Source: Gillisia sp. CAL575
Lineage (GTDB): Bacteria > Bacteroidota > Bacteroidia > Flavobacteriales > Flavobacteriaceae
DNA length: 64,000 bases
Direction of reading: 5' to 3'
Assembly: GCF_000403785.1 (NCBI RefSeq)
Contig: NZ_APHJ01000025.1
Location: 1 to 64,000 of the forward strand
Both the position numbers and the translations under genes were made by a program. A model generated the notes under the pieces. That model saw nothing but the letters and a program-made list of their open reading frames with translations. It had not been told where the DNA came from and made no database searches. This document shows, in pieces, positions 1 through 7,731 of the stretch (positions are counted from its first letter, which is position 1; each line of letters begins with the position of its first letter).

Positions 1-215
1 CCTGCCATATCCATGGCTAGAGTGCCAGTTCCTGCCACAATAAAAGCTTGTCCTTTTGGGGACATCCAAACCTCTCTCATTAACTCAAGACTATTGCCAA
101 AAACCTCTATAAAATCTGGAGATACATGACTAGTAGTTGCCATGCCCATTGCTTGTAAAACTTCTGGTTCAAATTCAATAGGGCCAGGAATCATTAGTAA
201 TTTTCTGCCTTTCAT
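1..215 (-). CDS. class V aminotransferase, 5' part only
   Basis: The reverse strand reads from an ATG at 215 off the left edge, giving about 71 residues. The N-terminus has the class V pattern of alanine-glyoxylate/serine-pyruvate aminotransferases: MIPGPIEFEPEVLQAM, then TSHVSPDF, then the glycine-rich IVAGTGTLAMD segment that helps hold pyridoxal phosphate. Such enzymes transfer an amino group between alanine or serine and glyoxylate or pyruvate in the cytoplasm. The catalytic lysine lies outside the window, so the substrate cannot be decided. Confidence 0.8.
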   Translation of the reverse strand, partial: MKGRKLLMIPGPIEFEPEVLQAMGMATTSHVSPDFIEVFGNSLELMREVWMSPKGQAFIVAGTGTLAMDMA

Positions 216-324
216 TTATCCTCTATTTATTTCTTCAAATTAAGTTTGCTAACAATTAACACCTTCAAATTTAAGGCTAATATCTATTTCTCCAATATTA
301 GGTTTGCTAATTTAAGGGAAAAGT

Positions 325-738
325 ATGTATGATTATCACGCTAATAAAACCAACGAGCATTATTGCAGAAGATGGGTTTCTATGCGTGTTTTAGAGGAGA
401 TAAGTAAGAATGAAAAAGATCATATTTTTGATATTTAGATCTCCGATTATAAGGATGATGGAGGGAAATATCTGATTTTAGCATCTGCAACCAAAGATCC
501 TTTTAAAGAAAATAGTTATAGGAGTATAAGTGATGGTTTGCTTATAAATAAGCAGTTACAGCGCAAACTTAATTTTCTGGTTAATCCAAAAATTCTATCC
601 ATTAAAGTGGGGGTAACTTGTGAGCATTGTGCAATTAAAGATTGTAAAGTAAGACAATCACCACCTATCATTTTGGAAAAGGAAGACAGGAACAAAAAAA
701 TTAAACTGATCGTAGATAAACCGTCTAATACAGATTAG
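325..738 (+). pseudogene. remnant of a transcriptional regulator, C-terminal part with in-frame stop
   Basis: One reading frame runs from 325 to 738 and is broken by a TAG at 436-438. The readable parts (HYCRRWVSMRVLEE before the stop; VTCEHCAIKDCKVRQSPPI near the end) have the C-x2-C-x4-C arrangement that I associate with the C-terminal domain of HTH/ImmA-type regulators of Bacteroidota. The frame is closed by TAA at 313, so no N-terminal HTH domain remains. I read it as a decayed gene. The family assignment is from memory of the motif and is tentative. Confidence 0.5.
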
Positions 739-850
739 ACAATTTAATTTACTTAATAATTATTCTAAGGGCTATTTGAATTTTCATAAATCTAATTAGG
801 GAGTTGCATGAGCTAAAAATTATTGATGTATTTTTTCCTATTTATAAAAG

Positions 851-1828
851 TTAAGCAAAGCCTTTCTCAAGCCATGTAAATATTTGGGTGTAGACATTTT
901 CTCTTACTGTCTTTTTTGAAAGAATCAGATCATGCATACCGTTTTCGATCTCCAGAATACTTACTTCGCCATTTAATTTTTGGGCATTTTCTTTAATTTG
1001 ATCCACCTTCAAAACAGCATCTCCAGATTTGAATTTATCAGACCAGGATTTTTCGTAAACAGAATTATCGCTATGCATCACCAATGCTGGAACTTTTATA
1101 ATGGATTTTTTTCGAATATTTAATTGTGCTCTTTTTATTGCTCTAATAAATCCCAGATTTACATTCGGAATTTCATATGGTTTCCAAATAAGCGAATAAA
1201 TCCATTCTCCATATTTTTCTTTATGCAGACTATATCCATATAGTTTTGTAAACCCGCCTGAAATAGGAATGTTTGGTAAATAGTTACCAATAAAAGAAAG
1301 TAATGGGATGCCTACTGATCTTTCAAACTTATTTAAATTGAATTCATAAAAAGGGCTGTTACAAATCAATCCATGAAACAAATTGCTATCTGGGTGATTG
1401 ACAGCATAATTTGTGGTAATTAAGCCTCCCGTGGAATGCCCCAGTAAAATTACCTTGTTGATGGTTTCAGATTTAATAATCTTTAAGGCAAGGTCTAATT
1501 CTTCATCATATTCTAAAATGGAACGTACATTATTAAATTTTTGATGCTTCAAATAGGATCTGCCATACTTTCTCAGATCCAGCGCATAAAAATTATATCC
1601 TTGCTGATTGAACCTCAAAGCCAATTCTTTCTGAAAGAAATAATCGTTAAAACCATGAATACACAGGATTGCTTTCTCTGATTTTATATCAGTAACTCGT
1701 CGTACTAACGTAGCAATTACCTCCCCTTCGTAATCATGGGAAAGTTTCAGATTTAACTTTCCAAACCCATCACCAAGAATATCAGGAGTGTATTCTTTAA
1801 ACCCGCCCATAGATCTATTTTCTTGCAT
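851..1828 (-). CDS. alpha/beta hydrolase (serine aminopeptidase/lysophospholipase-like)
   Basis: This is a 325-residue cytoplasmic alpha/beta hydrolase of the S33/monoacylglycerol lipase-like type. The oxyanion-hole region is at about 57-60 (IHGF). The nucleophile elbow GHSTGG at about 130-135 places the catalytic Ser near 132. The acid is probably in the MHSDNS segment and the His in ENGMHD near residue 299. There is no signal peptide. ATG at 1828 is used; a second Met lies six codons further in. The substrate, likely a carboxylic ester or acylglycerol, cannot be told from sequence. It stands alone between decayed sequences. Confidence 0.82.
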   Translation of the reverse strand: MQENRSMGGFKEYTPDILGDGFGKLNLKLSHDYEGEVIATLVRRVTDIKSEKAILCIHGFNDYFFQKELALRFNQQGYNFYALDLRKYGRSYLKHQKFNNVRSILEYDEELDLALKIIKSETINKVILLGHSTGGLITTNYAVNHPDSNLFHGLICNSPFYEFNLNKFERSVGIPLLSFIGNYLPNIPISGGFTKLYGYSLHKEKYGEWIYSLIWKPYEIPNVNLGFIRAIKRAQLNIRKKSIIKVPALVMHSDNSVYEKSWSDKFKSGDAVLKVDQIKENAQKLNGEVSILEIENGMHDLILSKKTVRENVYTQIFTWLEKGFA

Positions 1829-1879
1829 TTGATTTAATCTGTTACTGCTGTGAAAGATTTTTTCTGATTTTTTTAGAAT

Positions 1880-2011
1880 TTATAAATTTTTAGTTGAAGT
1901 AATAAAAAACATAGCAGTAAAGGTTACAAAAATAATAATCAATATGATATTGATTTCTGAAGAATTGGTTACAATATCTCCCCCGTAATACGCTATGCCA
2001 AAAGTTCCCAT
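1880..2011 (-). CDS. possible small membrane protein (43 aa)
   Basis: A 43-codon frame starts at ATG 2011 and ends at TAA 1880. It has a short polar N-terminus (MGTFGIAYYGGDIVTNSSE) followed by one strongly hydrophobic helix of about 20 residues and the end TSTKNL. A single-span layout is plausible for a small membrane protein. Nothing else supports it, and it starts right beside the repeat unit at 2012. An overlapping 69-codon frame on the same strand reads through repeat DNA and is less protein-like. Confidence 0.3.
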   Translation of the reverse strand: MGTFGIAYYGGDIVTNSSEINIILIIIFVTFTAMFFITSTKNL

Positions 2012-2114
2012 GGTCTTTGCGTCTTAAAACAAAAAATCTGCTCAGGTAAAAATACCTAGCAGATTTTTGTATTTTAATCCACACAGAGCTACGCTTCATA
2101 GTGTACGCGGAGGG
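2012..2114. repeat. direct repeat unit A: terminator hairpin plus RNA-gene 3' end-like segment
   Basis: About 100 bp that recur, with roughly 80% identity by eye, at 2172-2278. Each unit has GCGTCTT, an A-rich run, a hairpin with AAAAATCTGCT arms (2032-2068 here), CTTCATAGTG and GCGGAGGG or TCGGAGGG. Read on the minus strand this is the order RNA 3' end, then hairpin with a T-run, as expected downstream of a tmRNA or tRNA. The following 2107-2126 still folds like a degenerate T-arm. I infer an old attachment-site remnant. Confidence 0.6.
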
Positions 2115-2171
2115 TTTTTAGAACCCTTGTGCTCCCTATTAGGAAATACATCTATGCTTAACCGTTCCTTC

Positions 2172-2278
2172 GGTCCGGGCGTCTTTAAAAACAAAAAATC
2201 TGCTCAGGTGAAAATATCTGGCAGATTTTTATTTTTTTAATCCGCAGCATAGCTGCGCTTCATAGTGGAGTCGGAGGG
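2172..2278. repeat. direct repeat unit B, ending in a copy of the ssrA 3' end
   Basis: The second copy of the ~100-bp unit has a hairpin at 2194-2230 with AAAAATCTGC/GCAGATTTTT arms. On the minus strand it is followed by TTTTTTGTTTTT, a good rho-independent terminator. The unit ends with AGTGGAGTCGGAGGG (2264-2278), identical to the 3' end of the tmRNA gene at 17407-17421. The simplest reading is that this is the original downstream flank and terminator of ssrA, pushed away from ssrA by the intervening island. Confidence 0.65.
2264..2278 (+). repeat. attL-like core, 15-bp copy of the ssrA 3' end
   Basis: AGTGGAGTCGGAGGG is identical to 17407-17421 and in the same orientation. It covers the tmRNA acceptor 3' strand and the start of the T-arm. 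It marks the inferred left limit of the island. Confidence 0.6.
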
Positions 2279-2338
2279 AACGACGATAGTTTCAACTTTC
2301 CAGCATTTATAAGCCATAAGCAGAGTTCTGATTTTATT

Positions 2339-2360
2339 GGTCACCGAATTGGTCTCGCTT
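2339..2360 (+). repeat. 22-bp island-end repeat, left copy
   Basis: A GGTCACCG...GGTCTCGCTT sequence that recurs at 17288-17309 with one A/T difference. It lies 60 bp inside the left core, while the right copy lies 97 bp inside the right core. In the circular form both would flank the joined core in the same orientation, as integrase arm-binding sites do. That role is inferred. Confidence 0.55.
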
Positions 2361-2498
2361 TAACAAAGTTTAACGTTTGAATTGTCTTAATGAGTTTAAA
2401 AGGAAGCAAAACGCGTCAAATTATATTGCGGATGGTTCTATATACTGATCGGATTTAACCATGTCTTCAGGGCGGATATTTGAAGTTTTTAGGTATTC

Positions 2499-2547
2499 CT
2501 TTACACAAAAGTAAAATGTGTAAAGAAAATCTATTTGTCTTTACACA
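2499..2547 (+). promoter_or_regulatory. three TTTACACA boxes before the PhoU-like gene
   Basis: CTTTACACA stands at 2499-2507 and 2539-2547, and its exact reverse complement TGTGTAAAG at 2517-2525. The first two form a 9-bp inverted repeat with a 9-bp spacer. The third runs up to the TTG start of the phoU-like frame. The arrangement could be an operator, or a hairpin at the ribosome-binding region. I know of no regulator with this site. Confidence 0.4.
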
Positions 2548-3081
2548 TTGGAAAGAGTGCACATAAGTAGATTTCTCGTAATCATTAAGATTTCGAGGCT
2601 TTTGAATTTGACTATTGAGCATGAGTATGAGGAGTTTTTGACTTTACAAAGACGGATGGGGGATGATCTACGATTTATAATGGCTCTTGGCAAAATAATA
2701 TATGAACTGAAATATATTAATGACTACGCTTTAGGTATTTCCAGAATTACGGTGGAGTTCGACTTAGCTCCCGATATGAAACTATTGAAGACACTTCGAC
2801 TGAATGAAATGTTTTCTTTTGTTATCTCTATGTTAGAGGATATTCGGGACGTCTACCTTGACAAAGATAGCCAGCGGGCCCATAAGGTGTTTAAGAAAGA
2901 ACGAAAAGAAAATGAAATTAGTTACAACACCAATTCTATTATATCTTATTTACTCAAAAATGAAGGAGATATTATCGAACAATCTTTGTTGCTTTTGAGT
3001 GTTATCGAAAACGTTGAAAGAGTAGGAGACCTAATTACCAATATTGCTCAGAAAATCATCTTTTTTAGAGAGGCTGTATAA
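2548..3081 (+). CDS. PhoU-like phosphate regulator, N-terminally truncated
   Basis: The 177 residues match the PhoU pattern from mid first helical bundle to the end: EYEEFLTLQRRMGDDLRFIMALGKI, then INDYALGI, and near the C-terminus VERVGDLITNIAQKIIFFREA, equivalent to the ERxGDxxxNIAE repeat. PhoU proteins tune Pst transport and PhoR/PhoB signalling in response to phosphate. The family is usually 210-230 residues. Here the first ~45 residues are missing and the start is a weak TTG. No pst or phoBR gene is near. It could be a shortened functional regulator or a decaying gene. It converges with the phosphoesterase operon, which supports a phosphate theme. Confidence 0.65.
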   Translation: MERVHISRFLVIIKISRLLNLTIEHEYEEFLTLQRRMGDDLRFIMALGKIIYELKYINDYALGISRITVEFDLAPDMKLLKTLRLNEMFSFVISMLEDIRDVYLDKDSQRAHKVFKKERKENEISYNTNSIISYLLKNEGDIIEQSLLLLSVIENVERVGDLITNIAQKIIFFREAV

Positions 3082-3154
3082 ATTCCAATTCCAAATTATT
3101 GGTATAATCTCCACTGCCTTTTTTCCTATTCGATGCCCTTCCGAATGATAAAAT

Positions 3155-3553
3155 TTAAACCCCTAGCGGCTCCTCAATAGTTAATGCAGTTTTACTATTA
3201 ATCAGTTTTGTAGCAATTCTACTGAATAGTTCTCCTGCTTTGTCGGTAAATATTACTTTTATCCCGTAATGTCGTGCTTCTTCAACCAACACCCAGTCGG
3301 GATATTTTCCGCATAATAAATACTCTGTTTCAGGTGTTATTTCAGGCTGTAAATTCGCTTCCCACTTATTCAAATTGTCTTTATAATTTATTGGGAAAAA
3401 TTCACCGGAAAGAACAACATTCTTAGTTTGCAATAAACTATTATTCTCCTTTGAAAAACCCTTCAGAAATAATGGTGCTGGAGCTTCCTGAAAAAACAGT
3501 TTTTTAATACTGATTTTATCTAAGATTTGTAGGTTAATCCTGTTCAATTTCAT
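3155..3553 (-). CDS. small protein with a BRCT-like segment
   Basis: This is a 132-residue soluble protein, last in the minus-strand operon, 128 bp after the glycerophosphodiesterase gene. Residues of about 45-115 look like a BRCT fold: VVLSGEF, then TEYLLCGKYPDWVLVEEARHYGIKVIF, the pattern of a strand, a hydrophobic 'lvcG...kv..A...gI.ii' core and a following helix. BRCT domains bind phosphopeptides or DNA ends, but stand-alone bacterial copies outside DNA ligase and PolIII epsilon have no settled role. The resemblance is by eye and moderate. Confidence 0.45.
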   Translation of the reverse strand: MKLNRINLQILDKISIKKLFFQEAPAPLFLKGFSKENNSLLQTKNVVLSGEFFPINYKDNLNKWEANLQPEITPETEYLLCGKYPDWVLVEEARHYGIKVIFTDKAGELFSRIATKLINSKTALTIEEPLGV

Positions 3554-3681
3554 TGCTTAATCCTTATTTATTTTACTGATGTAAATTTATAAAATAGGGG
3601 GGAAAGCGGTATTACATGTATATTATGAAAATATAAAATCACTGTTCATAATTTCAGCTGCGACCAAATAGCTTTTGACTT

Positions 3682-4620
3682 TTAGTCAACATTCTTTCTC
3701 ATTTCAATTACCTTTTCAGGATAATCAGATATAATACCGTCTACATTAAGATCTATCATTTTCCGGATGTCCTCTTTTTCATTAACTGTCCACGGAATTA
3801 ATTCCATTTCCATATAATTGATTGAATCCACAAACTGCTCATCTATTACTTGGTTAAAATTTGGACTATAGATTTCAGGGATGAATTGTAAAACGGATAA
3901 ATTTTGATCAATACCTTCACGGTACACGAGGTATGCAAGATTAGTTTCAGGATATTCTTCATTCATCAAATTAAGGATGTTAGGGTCAAAGGATTGAATA
4001 TAAATCTTATCTGAAATGCCTTTTTCTTCAATAATTTCCATTACCAGGTTTCCGAATTCTTCAGGCTGAGGCTGATATTTACCGTAGTCAGCTTCAACCG
4101 ACTTTAATTCAATATTGTATTTCACTGGTGGCAGGCCTTCAGCGGCAATGAATGTCTCTACGCTGTCAATAACTTCAGAAAGTAAGGGTTTATAGGTCTT
4201 GATTTTTTGTTGGTCAGGAAAAAGAAAGTTACCCCTTGATCCTACATCAAACCGCCGGATACTGTCATAGTTCATTTCATATAAATTGTAGGAACGCTCA
4301 TCTGTTTTTTTTATGGAATCGCCGGATGGGTTATTAACAAACAGGGAGGACATATAGGGTTCATGAGAAACTACTACCTGTTTGTCTTTTGAAATAACTA
4401 CATCCAATTCTAAAACATCCACCCCTTTTTTCACAGCACTAATGAATGCTGGAATGCTGTTTTCAGGAAAATTTCCCCGATCTCCTCTATGTCCCTGAAC
4501 CTGTACAATAGAAGTAAGAGAAACTTCATTGGTCCCTAAATCATTTTTTTCTAAATCTGATTTACAGGAATATAATCCAGTAAATAATAAACAAGTGAGG
4601 GTTATTGGTAATGTTTTCAT
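3682..4620 (-). CDS. glycerophosphodiester phosphodiesterase lipoprotein
   Basis: 312 residues. A signal peptide ends in the lipobox LYSC (Cys19), so the mature enzyme is probably membrane-anchored and periplasmic or surface-exposed. The GDPD signature is complete: HRG at 44-46, PENS at 52-55, LELDV at 70-74 and the second catalytic His in VVSHEP near 86. A later LNLMNEEYP and a C-terminal ISDYPE segment also fit. It hydrolyses glycerophosphodiesters to glycerol-3-phosphate and an alcohol. It lies 75 bp after the phosphoesterase gene on the same strand and probably completes a pathway that frees phosphate or glycerophosphate from imported or surface-bound organophosphates. Confidence 0.9.
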   Translation of the reverse strand: MKTLPITLTCLLFTGLYSCKSDLEKNDLGTNEVSLTSIVQVQGHRGDRGNFPENSIPAFISAVKKGVDVLELDVVISKDKQVVVSHEPYMSSLFVNNPSGDSIKKTDERSYNLYEMNYDSIRRFDVGSRGNFLFPDQQKIKTYKPLLSEVIDSVETFIAAEGLPPVKYNIELKSVEADYGKYQPQPEEFGNLVMEIIEEKGISDKIYIQSFDPNILNLMNEEYPETNLAYLVYREGIDQNLSVLQFIPEIYSPNFNQVIDEQFVDSINYMEMELIPWTVNEKEDIRKMIDLNVDGIISDYPEKVIEMRKNVD

Positions 4621-4695
4621 GCTGTAAATTTTGATTAATAATTAAAGCCTGCTTAGCAAAAATACTGAAGCAGGCCTTAAAAAATGAAAATGGAT

Positions 4696-6270
4696 TTATT
4701 TTGCTTCTTCCAGTCTATAGCTGCTGGTCGCCGTATGAACCTTTCCAAACATATCTTTGGCTTTTATTTCAATAGAATGTTCTCCCGTTGGCAGGTTCGT
4801 CGGGATATTACCACGCCATAAATGCTCGCTATTTATAGGGTTGGAAGATCTCCTTCCGGACATAAGTTCCTCTGTTGTATCCCATTCGTAAACCATTTCC
4901 ACATAAGAAGGATCAGGCTCCACAACATAATCCATCTCTTTCCATTCCCCCTCATCTATCCGGTACATTACTTCATCACCTTCGGTTCCCATAAAGAAAT
5001 TAGCATAGATTCCTGCCTTAGTTCTTCTGCCTTTGGCAACTACTTTTGGAACAAAAACTTCCATTTGATAATCTGCCGGTTTCCCTGCAACTTTATAATC
5101 TATATTGTAATTATTCCCGGTGAAATTAATAAATGCATAGCCTTTTGGAGTTCCATCTCTCATAGTGGAAACCGGAACATTGGCTTCATCTAATTTTCCT
5201 GAATACCAATCTCCGGATGTTGTACCAACATTGTAATGATGATGTGGTCTATTCTGATGCCATCCTTCTTCTTTTCCGAAGAAATCCTGCCGTTGGATAT
5301 GGGTATGGGCAGAAAGTGAAAGTGTGTTGGGGAAATCTTTTAAAAGCTCAAATAGCCTTTCTCTGTCTTCATCACGAAAAGTATCTACATCACCGGGTTC
5401 GCTTAATGGAATATGCATTGCTATAACTACCAAATGATCTTTAGGAACATTTTTTAAGTCGTTTTCTATAAACTGAAGTTGATCTTCCCGAAAACCTCCC
5501 CAGTAACTTTCCCCATCTCTGGGATCTGGATATAATACATCATCCAAAACCAGAAAATGTACCTTCCCATAATTGAATGCATAATTGGCAGGACCAAAAT
5601 GGGCTTCATAGGTTTCATCTGATAGGGAATCTTTTTCAACATCAAAATTTATATCGTGATTTCCCAACAAATTATACCAGGGAATACCAACTCTTTTCAC
5701 AGCTTTTATATACGGATTAAATAGGTCCAGATCATTCCCCACCAAATCGCCTAGGCTTAATCCAAAAGGAACATTTTCTATTCCTTCAACTTCAGCTACA
5801 ATTCCCTCAGCAAAAAAATCTACTTCTTGTTGAGTATACGGCTGTGGATCACCAAAAATAAGGGCAGTAAAATCTTCTTTTTCTTCAGAAGGAATTAAAG
5901 CAAAATTAACCGACTTCGGCAAATTGCCAGTGGGGGAGATACCTTTAAATTTTAATTCGGGTGATCCCCCTGGTTTATAAATATAGAAGAATTGCGGCAG
6001 GTTATCTTCATTTTTACCGATATTGTATCCTGAAGGTTTTATGATTGCTATTATATTATCTTTACCAACCTGTAATTCGTATTTTCCTTCCTGATTTGTG
6101 AGAACAACCTCAATTCCATTTGTAACAGCAATTTCCGAAATTCCATTTTCTCGGCGGTCCTTTTTTCCATTTTGATTGCTATCCTCATAAACATAACCCC
6201 AGGCTTTTTCCTGGGAAGAAAGATTCAGGCTTAGTAAACCAAGTATAGTAAATGCAAGTATTTTCTTCAT
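4696..6270 (-). CDS. secreted calcineurin-like phosphoesterase with N- and C-terminal accessory domains
   Basis: 524 residues with an N-terminal signal peptide (cleavage near residue 19). Residues 23-125 form a beta-sandwich-like N-domain (MetallophosN type). The two-metal phosphoesterase core follows: GDPQ at 140-143, GDLVGND at 174-180, GNHD at 203-206, His in AMHIPL near 286, and HTH at 322-324. All metal ligands are visible. A C-terminal region from about 380 matches the beta-rich MetallophosC type. The enzyme cleaves phosphomono- or diesters outside the inner membrane. It starts 17 bp after susD, so it is almost certainly co-transcribed with the SusC/SusD pair. The exact substrate is unknown. 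Confidence 0.9.
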   Translation of the reverse strand: MKKILAFTILGLLSLNLSSQEKAWGYVYEDSNQNGKKDRRENGISEIAVTNGIEVVLTNQEGKYELQVGKDNIIAIIKPSGYNIGKNEDNLPQFFYIYKPGGSPELKFKGISPTGNLPKSVNFALIPSEEKEDFTALIFGDPQPYTQQEVDFFAEGIVAEVEGIENVPFGLSLGDLVGNDLDLFNPYIKAVKRVGIPWYNLLGNHDINFDVEKDSLSDETYEAHFGPANYAFNYGKVHFLVLDDVLYPDPRDGESYWGGFREDQLQFIENDLKNVPKDHLVVIAMHIPLSEPGDVDTFRDEDRERLFELLKDFPNTLSLSAHTHIQRQDFFGKEEGWHQNRPHHHYNVGTTSGDWYSGKLDEANVPVSTMRDGTPKGYAFINFTGNNYNIDYKVAGKPADYQMEVFVPKVVAKGRRTKAGIYANFFMGTEGDEVMYRIDEGEWKEMDYVVEPDPSYVEMVYEWDTTEELMSGRRSSNPINSEHLWRGNIPTNLPTGEHSIEIKAKDMFGKVHTATSSYRLEEAK

Positions 6271-6287
6271 TATTGTTTTTTTATTTA

Positions 6288-7727
6288 CTAATTATCCCAC
6301 CAAACTTTGGTGTTTATATTATCACTCCCACCAAGCATTTCAACTGCTTCCAGGTAATTTTCCCGGTTATTAACCTGGATGTCCTGAGGATAAGGAAATC
6401 TAACCGGCATTTTGGCATCATTTACCATAGCATCAGTTTTAGGTAATTCAGGCAAGCCTGTTCTTCTATATTCAAACCACTGTTGATAATCAGTAAAGTA
6501 AAGTGCGAAATATTTTTGAAGCATAATTCGCTCTAGTGTCCCGTTATACTGAGCCAGTTCATTTTCAAAATAATCTTCAGGAACTTCTGTCTCCATTTGT
6601 TCTATTGCAGCATTTACTCCATTTAAATAATGGGTTTCAGCATCTCCTGTGTAGCCTTTTTGTGCCAACTCCGCTTTTATAAACTCAACCTCAGCATAGG
6701 TGAGCAAAAATATTTGCATAGGATTTTCTACCTGTTCTATATTAAAGGTAGATGCATTAAATTCAAATTGAGACTCCGGACCCTCGTATGCACTGGGAAT
6801 TCCTTTGTAGCCGATTGGATTGTTATCCAAATCAGTAGCCATAGTACCTATAACAGATCTTCTTGGGTCTTCAAGCTCATTTAAGTTATCTACAAAAAAC
6901 TCTGTTAACTTTACACTTAACCTGAAATCCTGGGGCCTACCCCAGGGTGATACGTTGGGAGTCACCCCGGTAACCTGTAAAATTGCAGACTCTTCTGTAT
7001 TCTCAAAAACCGGATACGAAGTCGGATTGTTGATCATTGTGGTTAATTGCTGAAAGGTATTTAATTCTACCTGTCCTGAAACTCTTAACAATAATCGCAT
7101 CCGTAAGGAATTAGTAAACTTTTGCCATTTACTAACATCGTTTTGAAAAAGGATATCTTCAGCATATGGCATAGTAACCTCAGTATCATAAAGCTCATTT
7201 GCACGTTCCAGATTTGCCAGAATGGTTTCATAAATAAAAGGCTGTGAATCAAAAGCTGGATAAAGATTTCCACTTTCTCCCTGCACTGCCTCGGTCATAG
7301 GAACGGGGCCAAAAATATCGGTTAAATTAGAATATACCCAAGCGTCTAATGTTAGTGCAATTGCTTCATAATTTACATCCCCGGCTTCTTCCGCAGCAGT
7401 TCTCATCTCGTTAATATTATTCAACCATCGATAATAATTGTACCAGGATGAATTTCCTATATTAGGACTTACGTCATAGCGGTGCAATCCTCCAGACACA
7501 CTTGGAAACGGTAATGAAACCTGCATAAGATCAAAAGTGATGCTTGAGCTGCGGTTGGCATTATGTGTTGCTAATCCGTAAATAATTGGATTAATTAGGG
7601 TTCCCGGACTTATTGCTGATATTCGATTGGGGTCTTCGTTAATTTCTTCGAAATTAGAAGTACAGGCAAAAAATAGAAAGCTTGCTAAAATAGCAGTACT
7701 TAGATATTTTAAATTTTTCATTTTCAT
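6288..7727 (-). CDS. SusD/RagB-type nutrient-binding lipoprotein (SusD-like_2 class)
   Basis: 479 residues, with a lipoprotein signal ending in FFAC (Cys22). The sequence after it (EEINEDPNRISAISPGTLINPIIYGLA) and the region NYYRWLNNINEMRTAAEE...DAWVYSNLTDIFGPVPMTEA are typical of the SusD_2 class. These are lids on the SusC channel that capture ligand at the cell surface. The start is 4 bp after the susC stop, giving tight coupling. With a phosphoesterase and a GDPD downstream instead of glycoside hydrolases, the ligand is more likely a phosphorylated organic compound than a glycan. That is an inference from context. Confidence 0.92.
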   Translation of the reverse strand: MKMKNLKYLSTAILASFLFFACTSNFEEINEDPNRISAISPGTLINPIIYGLATHNANRSSSITFDLMQVSLPFPSVSGGLHRYDVSPNIGNSSWYNYYRWLNNINEMRTAAEEAGDVNYEAIALTLDAWVYSNLTDIFGPVPMTEAVQGESGNLYPAFDSQPFIYETILANLERANELYDTEVTMPYAEDILFQNDVSKWQKFTNSLRMRLLLRVSGQVELNTFQQLTTMINNPTSYPVFENTEESAILQVTGVTPNVSPWGRPQDFRLSVKLTEFFVDNLNELEDPRRSVIGTMATDLDNNPIGYKGIPSAYEGPESQFEFNASTFNIEQVENPMQIFLLTYAEVEFIKAELAQKGYTGDAETHYLNGVNAAIEQMETEVPEDYFENELAQYNGTLERIMLQKYFALYFTDYQQWFEYRRTGLPELPKTDAMVNDAKMPVRFPYPQDIQVNNRENYLEAVEMLGGSDNINTKVWWDN

Positions 7728-7731
7728 TTTA

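Noticed and set aside
1890-2099. 69-residue minus-strand reading frame
   Set aside because: It runs through repeat unit A and its hairpin, and composition is Arg/Phe/Tyr-rich and not protein-like. The 43-codon frame in the other phase is the better candidate.
2430-2544. Minus-strand frame ending in RPEDMVKSDQYIEPSAI
   Set aside because: Looks faintly protein-like, but it has no usable start upstream and is closed by a stop before the PhoU start. Too short to support.
4822-5193. 123-residue plus-strand frame inside the phosphoesterase gene
   Set aside because: Antisense to an enzyme with all catalytic motifs intact, and no domain of its own.
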